NCBI GenBank assembly: GCA_024220505.1
Contig: JAKZZE010000028.1
Span: 682,001-746,000 of the forward strand
Length of the DNA: 64,000 nucleotides
Origin: Rhizopus arrhizus
Lineage: Eukaryota > Mucoromycota > Mucoromycetes > Mucorales > Rhizopodaceae
Direction: 5' to 3'
Shown piece after piece: positions 1 through 11,718 of this stretch; the stretch's first letter is position 1; each line of letters starts with the position of its first letter. A program made the translations under genes and the position numbers. The notes beneath the pieces are model-generated. The model did not search any database, was not told where the DNA came from, and was given only the letters and a program-made list of their open reading frames with translations.

Positions 1-47
1 ATGATTACTCGATTTGAAGAATAGAAATAAAAGTGTAGTTTTATTAT

Positions 48-1695
48 TTAAAGGATACCCTGTCTCTTTAAGTCTTCGTATGTCTTTTTGTTGTACACAT
101 TGCCTTCATTATCTTCAAATTCTTCCACTGTTTCGGCTCTTGTTTCTTCAGTTATACCCTCTCTTTTTTGTTTTTCATACACTATAAGATATAGTTTAAT
201 ACAAATAAGAAACAAAGCGAACAAGTAACTTACAAGCATAGGCATCTTCAATCTTTGTTATTTCATGAAATTGACGAGTATTTGGAATACCCAAACATCT
301 CATACCATGAGCATGTCTCCATTCTTGGAAATGTTTATCGAATGCTTTTCTTCCCATATAAACATAGTTACCGCATATTTCACATGGGTATTCTACACCA
401 AGACCGTGTAATTTGTATAACCAATAAGGAATAGGTTTACCATCCCAGCCAAGAGGTAATTTAAGTGGATTGTAGATTCTTTCGCTATCTTCATCATCAG
501 AATCTTCCTCAATCAATTCTACTTGTTCTTGTTCTTGTTCCAAAGCGCGCTCTCTGTCCGTTAATGCTTGCTTTCTTTCTACATTGGCTTTTGTTTCTTC
601 TCTAAAATTGTCTAACTCAGTGGCATATTTCTTAGCCAAGTGCTCTTTCCAAGCAATCACTTTTCTTTTATCGCCATTCAATTGGCCTGTCTTTGGCTGC
701 GACACGTTTTGCTCCTCATCTAATTTCTTTTGAGCTTTGATATGTTTCTTTGCTGTCAAATGAGCATCATAGACACTTAATTTTGTAAATTGTTTTTGAC
801 AGGCAACGCAATACAAACTCTGATCCGAATTTCCAATCACATCTTTCCAACCTTCTAATTCGCCTGATTGCCATAACCGATCGAACTCTTCCTTGGCTGC
901 GGTTTCCAGTTTGGTCACATCGTACAAAGGTCGTGCACGACGAAAAAAGTCATAAAGATAATCAATTGCTTGATTTAAATACTGTTTGTATTCTTCGGTG
1001 GACTTGATTGATTTGGGATAAGTATTGGCAAAATCATCAAATTCGTTCAAATACTGAAGATAGTCCAACTTCTTTACACCTTTCAAATTAAGATACATTA
1101 CGTGAAGTGAATTCAAATCCAAATATCGACCTAAACTTTCTTCTCCGGAAAATATTCTTTCCAATTCTGCAATATACTTGTATTAGACAAAACCGACAAT
1201 ATAATTGATTAATATTTACCTTCAAAATCTTCTTCTTCTTTCTTTTGAGCTGAAAAGATAAAATGCACCTCAGGAGGTTCAACTGGTTCATTAGGAAATT
1301 TGCGATGATGCTCCTTGATAATCTTGAGACGTTCATAAAATTCGCTGAATTCATTAGGCCCAGAAAGTGCTTGCATCTCTGACTCACGTAGTCTATCAGA
1401 TAAATCAGTCTCATTCTATGCTTGTTTATAAATTAAAATTGCTACCCGTCTTTGTCTTGATAGAGATTGCTCAAATATTGACTTTTTTCAGAGATACGAG
1501 TCAAGAATTTGTCTACTAAATGTTCGTTATAAAGTCGTTCGCGATGTGTTTTTGCATCTTCCATGTACGTATCAACAATGGCCTGTTCAAGACGTTCAAT
1601 ATCTTCATGAGCGCTTTATAAAGGTTAATACAGTTTAATGAATCTAAGATATCAGACTCTTAGTACCTTCTTTGCTTTTCAAGAACGTTATCCAT
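48..1695 (-). CDS. SF3A3: Splicing factor 3A subunit 3 (SF3a60/Prp9)
   Basis: Subunit of the SF3a complex of the U2 snRNP, acting in the nucleus in branch-site recognition and prespliceosome assembly. I read five exons: 1667-1695, 1446-1613, 1220-1392, 234-1166 and 48-181, all with GT-AG borders. They sum to 1437 nt (478 aa plus stop), close to the roughly 500 aa of animal SF3A3. Family hallmarks are the N-terminal helical block with 'SGPNEFSEFYERLK', a central C2H2-type finger (CVAC...H...KKH), an acidic stretch, and a C-terminal matrin-type finger (CEICG...H..EWRH) followed by the near-invariant ending 'NKKTYEDLKRQGIL'. The ATG at 1695 starts MDNVLEKQR, as expected of the family. It is divergent from NAA35 with 150 bp between the start codons. 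No damage is seen. Exon joins are inferred by hand. Confidence 0.95.
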
Positions 1696-1728
1696 TGTTA
1701 TGATTGACTGTAAAGAAAAACAAAAAAG

Positions 1729-1764
<36 letters not shown>

Positions 1765-1845
1765 AAAACACAAATTATGAACTCAGCCACTAAACATTTG
1801 GTGATTTAAATGACAGCAAACGTTTCTCTCTTTTTTGCAGGCTTC
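1696..1845. promoter_or_regulatory. Shared divergent promoter region of SF3A3 and NAA35
   Basis: The 150 bp between the two opposite start codons hold a near-perfect poly(A) tract (about 1730-1762 on the + strand). Poly(dA:dT) is a common nucleosome-depleting element in fungal promoters. No clear TATA box is placed for either gene. That both genes use it is inferred from geometry. Confidence 0.5.
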
Positions 1846-4443
1846 ATGGATTCATTTAGTAATTTACAAGGTAAATTATAATTATACTATGTATACAATT
1901 CAAGTTTAGTTTCTTAAAATTAAAGAAAAAAGAAAACCATAGACGCCTTTTCCGAGTTAAACATTAACGTGCCTGAAGGAGACGATGACCAAATTGACCT
2001 TTTGCCTCAATGGAAAGACATTACTCAATTCTTGGACGAGGCAACCAACGGTAAAGAGAAACATAAAATACTTGCACATAATATCAAATTGAAATTCATA
2101 TAATATCTCCTGAAAAAGACTTCAAAGTTGGACAGTTGCTTCTTTTAAAATCGTTTACTTTATTTGAGGCCATGAGCGCTATTGAAATCATGGATCCTCG
2201 TATGGATACGGGAGCGCTGGTCAAAATAGCAGAACCAAGTCTTGATATTTCAAGGCAATTATCAGCAGAGGAGACATTAGATATAATGGATAGCCTCATT
2301 ACAAGGGAAATTGCATGGCTCTCTGGCCATTCACTCTCGCAAACAGTTTATACATGCATCTACTTTCATCATATCGTTACCTTAAACGAATTATCACCCA
2401 AAATCATCGCATCAACTGATATAAATGATGTTATCTATAGCGCTTTGAGAGTGTATATACTTGCTTCAGTAAAATGCTGTCATTATATTTGGATGGAAAT
2501 GGCACAGGGAAATGTTTACGAAGTGAGTTAGCAAATGAGCATCTCTCAAAAAATAAGAAAAAACTAAGTATATATGTGTATGCGCATAGGAAGAGGACTT
2601 TACTACCAATTTATTTGGTTTATCATTTGATAATCAGCTTCCCGACATTTGTGTTTTTGATGATCTTGATACTTCTATCAAACATTTGATGGTTTTAAGT
2701 AAAAAAAAGAGTAACTCATAAGAAAAAAGTGAGAAAAGCAATATGTACTAAAAATATAAATTTATTTCGTATAGATTCATCACCTGCGATCGAGGCTATT
2801 TTGAATAGAATAGAGATTCGTAAATCTTACCTTTTGGCACTCATTCATCTGTCACAGAATGACGCATCGAATTTAACTCGAGCAAAAGCCAACTTGAAAA
2901 ATGTCGACGAGTTGTTAAAGCGTGTTGATCTATCGCTAAGCAAAGAAGTAAAGGGTGCTTTTGATCCAAACATCAATCGAAAGTTAACATCTCAAACACC
3001 TCCTCGCCCAGTAGAGCTTGAATCAAAAGAAGACTCTTACAAAAAATATGCTCAGCTTATTCACCGCTTATTATCTATTTGTGATGTAGTTGATTACTCA
3101 TCTGCTGTTTCGCTCATGGTTTGTGTACCACATCTCTTCACTCTACCTTAAAAGTAACACATATCCTTTGTATAGAGTTTCTTTGATGCCTTTGGATCAG
3201 AAACACCTTATGCAGATGCTTTTTCAAGATCCAAACTAAACGTAAGTTCTTGCTTTAAGAGCAAAGGAAAGAAAAATCCTAAACATCTTTGTATATGCAG
3301 ACTATACTATTTCATGATCAACAAATATTTGGTACTCAAAGCATTTCAAGCTTAATATTGAGATCTATAGAAGAAATGGTAAAGCCATCTAACTATTGGC
3401 TATCATCCTCCAACACAGATAAATTACCTCCTGAAACAAACCTAGAGAGTTTTATGCATGCTCATGAGATGCTCAAGGCATTTTTAGAAAGAATTTCTAT
3501 GGTAAAAAAATATGATAGCAATAACAATATGATGACTGAAACAATGATGCCTAAAAAAAGGTATTTTTAGAATTATTTAGAATTAATTGTCATAACAGAT
3601 CTCGTCAAAGAAGAATACTTTGTAAAATGGTTAGTGAGTGGCAGATATTAGAAGAGGAAGCGGCTGGTATAGATGAATTGTTTCATGATGTGCTGCTGAG
3701 TGGTGCTGATTCAGAGATGCCATATTACTTTTCTTCTTGGGCTTATCATATTAAATTGACAATTATGGAAAAAATTCTGTTCTTGGGCTTTGAGTTAGAG
3801 CTTTATGGACAGCATGAGTATGCAATGATATTGTGGTACACTCGTATCCTATTGGATAGTCGCAATTTCCTCTTATCCAGAATTGACCAGTTCATAGAAT
3901 GCGAAAGTAGCTATGTTAGAACACAACTTTACTTAGGCCACGCAACAAGTGCACTTACTGAAGGGCTGTTAAGAATGGCTGTCACTGTTGAACACACACA
4001 TCAATGGAATAAAAGAAAGCCTGTATTTGATGATGGAATGACAAGATACTTGCAGCGATTCAAACCTTTTTTGAATTTAGCTTCGCCACCTTTACCTCAA
4101 TATGAATCATACCTTGCCACAATGGACATGGGAGAATTTGACATAGAAGCTATGAAGGCGGCTATTAAAGAAAATCTTTTGAATGCGAAGAGGTTGTTTA
4201 ATGATGTGTTGAAGGCATCTAATGAAGAAAAAAGTTCAGATATGTGTTCTATATATTCTCAAAAGGTAAAGAGAGCATGTTTTATTTAAAAAGAAAGTTA
4301 ACATAAATATACTGTAGAATATTACCGATATACTACGTACATGTGTTGCTAATGACATTGGTTTGCATCACATAAAGCAAGATGGAGATAAACTTTCATT
4401 CTCGTTCAAGTATCATCCTTGGTTTCCAGTGCTTACAAAATAA
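1846..4443 (+). CDS. NAA35: NatC N-terminal acetyltransferase auxiliary subunit (Naa35/Mak10)
   Basis: Auxiliary, ribosome-associated subunit of the NatC complex (Naa30-Naa35-Naa38), which acetylates N-termini such as Met-Leu and Met-Ile. Nine exons can be read: 1846-1870, 1943-2050, 2119-2522, 2590-2698, 2775-3118, 3176-3241, 3301-3560, 3599-4265 and 4318-4443. Together they give 2109 nt (702 aa), close to the roughly 725 aa of animal Naa35. The strongest family motif is 'LFEAMSAIEIMDPRMDTG' in exon 3; other conserved blocks include 'SWAYHIKLTIMEKILFLGFELELY' split over exon 8 and the C-terminal 'FKYHPWFPVLTK'. The exon 3 acceptor (gaaaaag at 2112-2118) is weak but is the only choice that keeps frame. 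No disruption is seen. Confidence 0.93.
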
Positions 4444-4729
4444 AATCATTTGCATTTCTTTTTATTTTATATCTTTCTTATAATCAATAAATAAGAAAGA
4501 GCAAAAGAATATAAATAACAGAAGGTGTTTAAGCTAATACGGAGGTGTTTGTCCCATACATATTAGAATAAACAAGAGGAAAAGAATGACAAATTGTGTA
4601 CTAGTTTTGATGAATCTATTAAACTTACAAGCCATTCTAAACTTATGGTAGCTGCTGCTTCGCCGTAATAAAATGCTTTTAAAAAGATTCTTTACACACT
4701 CCAGCAATTTGGAGGCTCAGTAATAACCT

Positions 4730-6094
4730 CTATCCGAAAAAGTACTTATTAATGTATTTAAATGGAATTGCTAAAATCAACTTACTTTCCACTAATAGAG
4801 CAACCACCTCCAGATTCTCTACTTTCTTTTCGATCAACTTGTCCAAAGCTAACTGCATTTCTTTACCAAGTTTTACAAAATCTGTTTCCAGGTGGCCATT
4901 AGAAAAGTTTCCTAACTTTTTAACTTCAACGACGAACAGCTCAAATTTGGTTACAGAAATTGGATCCAAATTGTACTAATTTTAGGCTGATATAACTTTA
5001 GTTTTTTAAAGTTTTTTAAATCTAGGAACGAAAAATCAGTATGTCTAAATACTTAATTGATTTTTTTTAATTATTAAAACGACAACCAAAATATATATTT
5101 TTCTAATTCGATATTTCTAGAATTCTATTGAGAGTTTCCTTTCAATAATGATATGGATTCTTTTTGATGATTCTTCGGAGAGTGTATCGGATAATCATTA
5201 TACAAATACAAGGCGAAATCTGGGATCATGACTTATCCCTTCTTTGATACCATTCGGTATGTCATCCTAAGGATTTTATTAGTGATTAAAATTTACCATT
5301 ATATACACATATAATATATACCATTCAGTTTTTGTGCCTTTTGTCTTGAATATAATGCAATTTAAAATGAAAGGTCGTAAGATTTCTAATATCAGATTTA
5401 ATTCAGGTTCTTTTTTGCTATTATTGTTAAAACGTATAAACGAGGGAAGAAATAATCTTCACACCGAATTTTTCATCTTTATTTTCACAATGCATTATCA
5501 TTTCATCTAATCGGTCACTATATTCGTTTTCGCTAAGGTCATCTTCTTGCAGCATCTTATTTATTCTGTGACATCTTGTAACTACCCTTTCATCAACTGA
5601 CTTATAAATTTTCTTAACATCTAAGCTCCTTATAATGACCGATTTCTCTGTTAGGCTCATTTTGGATAGGATACAAGGGTACGCCTTTGATAGTAAAAAT
5701 ATCTACGATAAAGAACTAAAAATACAAGCAAGCGTAAACGTTAATAAAACCTAACAGGATGAAAACTATTACAACTTACAGTATCCGGCTATTGGATAAG
5801 ATTTTGCGCATTTGAACGCCTTCAATAGCTTCAATACGATAATCACGTAGTAAATTTGATACATTTATATCATTAACTAACCACTACATAAAAAAGCATC
5901 AATAAAGATATCAAATTCTCATTTTACGCATAATAAAGTTACAGATGATTTGCCGTCATCGGAACCACCAAAATCAGTCTCAGCATATGTGCTGCTGATA
6001 TAAACCTTCACATGTTTTCTTGCTCACCTTTTTCGACGCTATTCCACGATCCATCTGCGGAACTTCTTCCTTTTTCGGTTCCTTTTCTTTTCAT
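4730..6094 (-). CDS. Lineage-specific family protein, probably degenerate
   Basis: I do not recognise a named family. Several open segments on the minus strand look like consecutive exons: one starting at the ATG at 6094 (MKRKGTEKGRSSADGSW), one near 5780-6000 (containing NVSNLLRDYRIEAIEG), 5427-5690 (rich in D/E/K), about 5330-5420 (PELNLILEILRPF) and 4780-4969 (ending FELFVVEVKK...LGKEMQLALDKLI). The last block has the layout EVK, D-x-x-KL, E-x-Q, L-x-x-L, NPxV also seen in the gene at 39251-39978. The expected exon after 4780 is missing or decayed and some joins are not resolvable, so this may be a pseudogene. Similar orphan proteins are, from memory, numerous in Mucorales genomes. Exons beyond these blocks are not supported. 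Confidence 0.4.
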
Positions 6095-6689
6095 CAAGAC
6101 AGCTATTCAAGATAATAAGCATAAATCATATGCGAGCATTGTGTTAGTATTTAAATTAGAGTATATACCTACATTGCTTCAGGAATTTATTCATTATAAA
6201 CAACATTCACTCTTGATTTGTTAATAAAACGACACTGTTGTTAATAGTAGTATTTCTGACATTTTCTTGTTTCTTTCTACGCTTTGTTGTGAATATTGAC
6301 TTAATATACTTTTTTGTAACAATTAAGGATTAATATTCATGGAAGCTAAATTCTTTTTAAAAAATTGTAATTACCTGCCAATTTTCTAAATGTCTTTTTT
6401 CCGCTGATGCTTTTTCGCTGTCTTCTCTTTGTAATGAGTTTCAAACCAGAGAGGAGAGAGAGAAAGAACCGGACAGGAACTAAGAAGCTTGGATAGACAA
6501 CTAAAAAAGGGTAAGTGAGGGTGGCGTTAGGGGCTTGAAGGTGTGAAATGCAAATAGGACTTACAATAGTTGATAAGCAAGAACGAGACAAGGATAAGTA
6601 AAGACAGGAATAGATGGACAATCTAATAAACAGAATAATACTTAATAATTGACTGATTATTTGAATAAAAGATTATAGGCATCTATACT
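6095..6689. other. Intergenic, no gene seen
   Basis: Low-complexity AT-rich sequence with a purine-rich stretch at about 6440-6560. The open frames here show no family resemblance, no splice structure and skewed composition, so I see no gene. Confidence 0.5.
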
Positions 6690-7244
6690 TTGATAAGAAA
6701 TGTGCTCTAAGGGCAGATAATGTCATAACATTACCCCCTCCTTTGTAATCGCGTTCTATGAGAACGGCGTAACGATGCGGGATTTTCAACAGAGAAAGGA
6801 TGTAAATTTTGACGACCATATGGTTTGTTTGGATAGGCATGATGAAAGTCACGTATGATATCAAGGCAGTTTGTAATCTATGAAGTCGGGAGAGGTGCTT
6901 GATGAACAACGATGCGAGCTCTTCAGCAGTGATATGGGATGAAGTGGGCCATTTTGGTTAAGCAATCTATCACCACCAATAATGTATCGCAATTTTCCAA
7001 TAAAGGCAATCCAGCTATGAAGTCGATGCTAATAGATGACCATGGCGCGTTAGGAATTTTGAGAGGTCAAAGTTGGCCTAGTGTTTCCTGCCGGGATGGT
7101 TTTGCACGGATACAGCTAGGACAATTTGGGACATAGCGACTGATAAATCTTCGTACATTTGGCCAATAGTAGTTACGACAAAGGAGTTCACTGGTATTTG
7201 CTTGTCCGAAATGTCCTGCTAACGGTGTATCGTGATGTAGGGAC
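6690..7244 (-). pseudogene. Ty3/gypsy integrase relic
   Basis: Minus-strand translation gives the zinc-binding HHCC module of a retroviral-type integrase (SLHHDTPLAGHFGQ...YYWPNVRRFI...CPSC). It is followed by the start of the catalytic core: 'SISIDFIAGLP' with the first Asp and 'LLVVIDCLTKMAHFIP' with the second Asp. A stop codon separates the zinc module from the core, a frameshift follows MAHFIPYH, and the catalytic Glu region is lost. The frame continues weakly (AEELASLFIKHLSRLH). The upstream end is fused abruptly to LINE ORF1 sequence at about 7240-7255, so nothing of gypsy RT or RNase H remains. This is a dead fragment. Confidence 0.8.
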
Positions 7245-7870
7245 GCGAATGATTGAGGAGTCTAAAGGATTGAAATCGTCGCGGACTGTGATATTGAATT
7301 TGCTCGATTGTGAACAAAACTCGGTTTCATAACCAATGTGGATAAGAAAGCTGACTAAATCTCTATTTGAATAGTGAATATCCAAAATTCGATGAGTGCG
7401 AACGTGTAATCTACGAAAGTTGGAGCGCAATTGTTGTATAGGAGGCAGTGTCGCATAGGTGCATGGTTGAGTTTAAAGCTTGTTAATTCAGCAGGTGAAG
7501 AAAATTGCCTGGCAATAGCAGTCATGCTAAGTTGGGAATTATCGCGTTTAGGTTTAGCCACCTTAGGCGGAGGAGGGGAGGTATTGTTAGGTGATGAGGG
7601 GCGCTTAAATGGGATGGCAGGGTTACGAGAGAGGAAGGAAATGATAGGCGACGTGGTGCGTCCAGATGGAGAAGGTGGGGTGTCTGCGGTTGACAGCTTC
7701 TGAACGAGTTGTTTCCGTAAAAAAGCATTTTCTTGTTGTAGCTTGCCTATCTCAGCACGGGCTGCAGCTAAGCCTGCCTGCAGTTGCTTGCTGTTGTGGT
7801 GTATTGCAAATTCTTCCAAATAAGACAAAAATCTATAGAAAGTGATGGAAAGTGGAAAGAAGCCCTTCAT
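7245..7870 (-). pseudogene. LINE (L1-like) ORF1 fragment
   Basis: The open frame 7355-7870 contains a coiled-coil-like helix (QLQAGLAAARAEIGKLQQEN) followed by a Pro/Ser-rich linker. A second frame (7245-7430) continues with 'RTHRILDIHYSNRDLVSFLI' and 'DDFNPLDSSII'. This order, coiled coil, basic/Pro-rich linker, then a small folded C-terminal domain, is what I remember of ORF1-type proteins of Mucorales LINEs. A frameshift near 7400 separates the two parts. The 3' end breaks off mid-domain at the gypsy integrase junction. Identification rests on remembered family patterns rather than a search. Confidence 0.6.
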
Positions 7871-8083
7871 GTTTATTTTTAGTTCATCGCAAATAATTGT
7901 TAAAATCAGCGCAAAATTAGTTTTTACCCTGTACGCAAACTCATATTCAAAATTCAGTAAATACCTGTGTACAATACATGCTTGTCAAGGCACGAATGGT
8001 GCGTTACAGACAACACACCCAATTTTTTATTTTTTGGAGTCAGTCTACTTTAATGTCTGGCAATAATGAATTTCTGATAAAAA

Positions 8084-8262
8084 CTATTTTAAGATGTAAA
8101 TAGTTTGATGTACGTTGATAGCGTGATACAGTGATTGAACCTCTTCAGGATCAATTTCAACCTGTCTATATATTATACTTACATCAACACCTTCTTGAAA
8201 TATGAAATTGAATGCTAGTGAATCAGCAGAAACCGCAATTTTTAGTTTGTTTGAGTATACCT
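8084..8262 (-). other. Isolated exon-like open segment, unrecognised
   Basis: A minus-strand frame opens right after an AG at about 8263 and reads about 59 codons to a TAG at 8084-8086. Its composition is protein-like (SNKLKIAVSADSLAFNFI; QVEIDPEEVQSLYHAINVH). I do not recognise it. Upstream sequence to about 9050 holds only short open pieces, so it may be the last exon of a decayed gene. The rest of 7871-9267 shows nothing I can support. Confidence 0.25.
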
Positions 8263-9267
8263 ATTCTATCCTGGTTCACTCCTGTTGCATGTCCTTAACG
8301 ACTTCTATCTTCAAGAAAAAATTCTTGTTTTACTCACAAAAATGCATATTTATAGTAACTGGATAAAAAAAGAAATAGAAAGAGATCATTAGCCATGTAG
8401 GATAACTTGAAATATTTGTACCCAATTGAGCCATGTTAATGAAAACATAGAAGAAGAAATATCCCATTTTGTATCGGTATTAAACAATTAAAACATCATA
8501 CATCAGTTGAACAATTTTCAAGGCTTTATCCCACACTGCGTAAATTTATTTTAATTAGCAGATTCCAAATAATACAGTGCTGAAGCCTTGCAGCATTCTC
8601 TCTCATGTTTCATTCAAATCCTAGCATAAAAGCACAATTGTGCCATGAGAAATCCTTCAGCATGACTATAACTTACAAACTGTTGAAATTCATTATATTC
8701 AAAAACACATAGTTATGCGTGGGGCGGTGTGACTAATTTAGAACGAAAAGAGCACTTGCTAATCCTTTATAACCTATACTTTTATATTGATTTATCCCGG
8801 TATTTTATAATAGAAAAGAAACGCTTTATACAAGCATGAATTTCCTATAACATGGAATGTAACACTATTGAGGAGTTCAACTTTTTCAGAGATCTTCATC
8901 CATATACAGAATATAACTGAGTTCAATCTGAAAGACATGATGAAGAATTCATAGTACAAAGTGATACTTGAAAGGTAATGAGTGATGTAAGTAATATTCT
9001 TAACGCACTCAAGAGTGATTTTATATTTTCTAGGCATCCTAATTATGTCTATGCTCTTACACCAAGTTCAGCATCGACAGTGTAACCGTAGTTTGCATGA
9101 ATATATGCAATCTCCGGTTTGTAATTCAATCCTTTGCAAAAGTGAATTAATACAAACGGGCATTAATAAGATAGCTATTACTTGATTTACAAAAAAAAAT
9201 ATTCATGTAAAATATTTATTAAGAGCAAATATGAGCGAAATATATAATTTTAAAGAAATTTTTATGT

Positions 9268-10781
9268 TTAAATATTATTAAGAGATTTTATAGTTAATGG
9301 TCTTCCAGAACTCAATGACCCTTGGGCTTGTGGTTGATAAGGATATTTTTGGACTTTTTCTTCAATGACTTCTTCTTTCCCCGTTTGTTTATCAACACCA
9401 ATAATTTTATCTACATGATAGTAAGCCATTTCACCAATTTCAGCTGCATCCAACCCTTTAAGCTCAGATTCACGGTCAACACGTAATGAAAGACCAGGGA
9501 TTCTGTTCATAACAAATAAAATGATGTAAGTAATAGCGAAGCTCCATGCCATACCTGAAGTACAGTCTGCTAATTGATAACCTAATTGAATAAAGTTACG
9601 GTTCATCCAGCCACCAGCAATGACGGTTGATCCATCAAGATTAGCAATATAGGCTTCAGCAAAGATCCCTGTCAAAATGGAGCCCACGTAACCACCTACA
9701 CCGTGAATAGCAAACACATCAGCAACATCGTCGTATTTGAGCCAGTGTTTCATGTGAGCAGCCATATTACAGGCAAATGATCCTAAAAATCCAATGGCAA
9801 CAGCAGGTGCTGGTCCTACATAGCCAGAGCTGGGTGTAATGGCAACAAGGCCCGCAATAGCCCCAGAACAAAATCCAAGTGCAGAGAATTTATGCTCAAT
9901 ACGATAGTCAAGACACATCCAAGTGATTGCGCCAACAGAGGCTGCTAAGTTGGTGACAACACAAGCCATGGCAGCACGTAGATTACCAGACAGGGCCGAA
10001 CCGCCATTGAAGCCAAACCATCCAAACCAGAGGAAAGCTGTGCCAAGCACCACATTAGACATGTTGTGAGGTCTGAAGTCATCATTCTTTTGGTCATGTC
10101 CTTCACGGCGTCCAAGAATTAGAGCATAAGCTAAGCTTGCAGCGCCGCTAGAGATGTGTATAGGAGTCTATCATTAAGATGATAAGTCTGCAAGGTGGTT
10201 TCATAATACATGTATAATATTTACACCACCAGCAAAATCAATAGCGCCTAACTTTGCACTCCAACCATTAGGATTCCATGTCCAATAAGCAATAAGATTA
10301 TATACAAGGGTTGACCATATAAAAATGAAGATAATCATTGGTAGAAGACGCGCTCTTTCAGCTGCAGCCCCAATAGCAAGAGCTGGTGTCAAAGCGGCAA
10401 ACATACATTGATAGATACAATAAACAAGATCAGGGATAGCATTAGATGCAATGGAAGTATCCCCTAACACGCCTCGTAAAAATACATTGTCCAGATTACC
10501 AATGAAGGGATTTGTACTTGTTTTGCTGAATGTTAAACTGTATCCCCATATAAACCACTAATAACATTGTGAGCTTATCAATTTATATTGAATGCATCTA
10601 TTCTTACCTCCATACTGACAACTACTAAAGAAAGTACACACGCTATAATCAAAGACAATGCATTCTTTTGTCGCGCCATACCAGAATAAAAGTAACCAAC
10701 ACCTGGTATCATAAACCATACTAAAGCCGTGGAGGTAAGCATCCAAGCAATATTACCTGCTTCATATATGGGTGCATCCAT
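9268..10781 (-). CDS. Ammonium transporter (Amt/Mep family)
   Basis: Plasma-membrane ammonium channel/transporter of the Amt/Mep/Rh family. Three exons are read: 10608-10781, 10225-10557 and 9268-10167, with GT-AG borders and phase 0 joins. They give 1407 nt (468 aa), typical of the family. The sequence is strongly hydrophobic with about eleven membrane segments. It starts extracellularly with 'AGNIAWMLTSTALVWFMIPG'. The Amt signature spans the exon 2/3 join (IDFAGG|TPIHISSGAASL), and 'FGFNGGSAL', 'HGVGGYVGSILTG' and the pore-lining 'FAIHGVGG' His are present. The hydrophilic C-terminal tail (about 70 aa) ends in a Gln/Pro/Ser-rich stretch. No damage is seen. Fungal Mep genes are usually nitrogen-regulated, but I see no site I can defend here. 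The neighbours are unrelated. Confidence 0.95.
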
Positions 10782-11718
10782 AGTTATTTTAAATCGAAAG
10801 ATATAATAATGAGAAAAGATACAATATAAATCTTAAAAAAGCACAAAAGAAAAGATAAGTAGAGTTTCCTACTGTTTATAGACAGATAATTCATGAACTG
10901 CTGGCAGAAAGAAACAGATATGCTTATTCTGAGTTATAATAAATTTCAGGCGGAATATAAGTTCGTTATCTTGCTGATATAGAATAGAATTTCATTTGAT
11001 TCGATATTAGGAGGTTCCATAACTGGCAGAATGTGTTTAACCTAATCAATTTCCTGCATATTATTATGCTAATGGTGCAGTAAAATAGTTAACTATACTA
11101 CCTTTTGTTAAATACTCACTCAATTGAGTTGTTTAAAGACGTGTAAGACGAGTAAATTTAGAAAGGTTCTTCATTATGTGCAGCACATTATCGTTTTCGT
11201 TGCTTACATTAAAGCAAGAAAAAAAAAAAAGCACAAGCTTTTTTTAAATAAGACTAAACTGCGTTTATTAACAAATCAGGTGCTGCTTAATGTATCATTG
11301 ACATGTATAAGTATGTAATGGTCCTCCGAAATTACTTAAATATCCAAGAGATTGTTTGGTTTTTAGTTAATCAGTCTTTGTTAATATTTATTTAAAGCTT
11401 TATATTTGTAAAACAGATGTTTTTATTTCATAGCAATTTATTCTTTTTTTTCATTTTCTGTTAAAATATGAAATTTATTTAATACAGTGGAGCTGATAAA
11501 TTTTGTCGGTTTAAAGAAAATAAACTTCGTTTAGCAAAAAACAGATGTCATTTCCAGAAAAATAAATGTCACTAACCTAAATGAAAATTTCGTTTAATAC
11601 ATTTATTGTTGTCGCTTTGTACTTGTTTTAATGCAATACCTGTATTAAATGTCCAAAGCGATAACCTTGGTGGAGAATGTTTTTGTGATTTTCCTACTTT
11701 TGTTCTACTTAAAAGTGA
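10782..11718. other. Intergenic between ammonium transporter and Fanzor relic
   Basis: AT-rich sequence without a supported gene. The part next to 11719 is downstream of the Fanzor coding end, where Fanzor/TnpB guide RNAs are typically encoded. On that strand a stretch at about 11600-11690 has short GC-richer blocks (for example ccaccaaggttatcgctttgg), but I cannot demonstrate a structured RNA by eye. Confidence 0.4.

Noticed and set aside
6939..7703. Plus-strand ORFs over the integrase and LINE ORF1 relics
   Set aside because: Antisense shadows; the minus strand carries the recognisable motifs.
8792..9037. 81-aa minus-strand ORF next to the ammonium transporter
   Set aside because: Phe/Ile/Tyr-rich, no recognisable motif, no splice context; not supportable as a gene.
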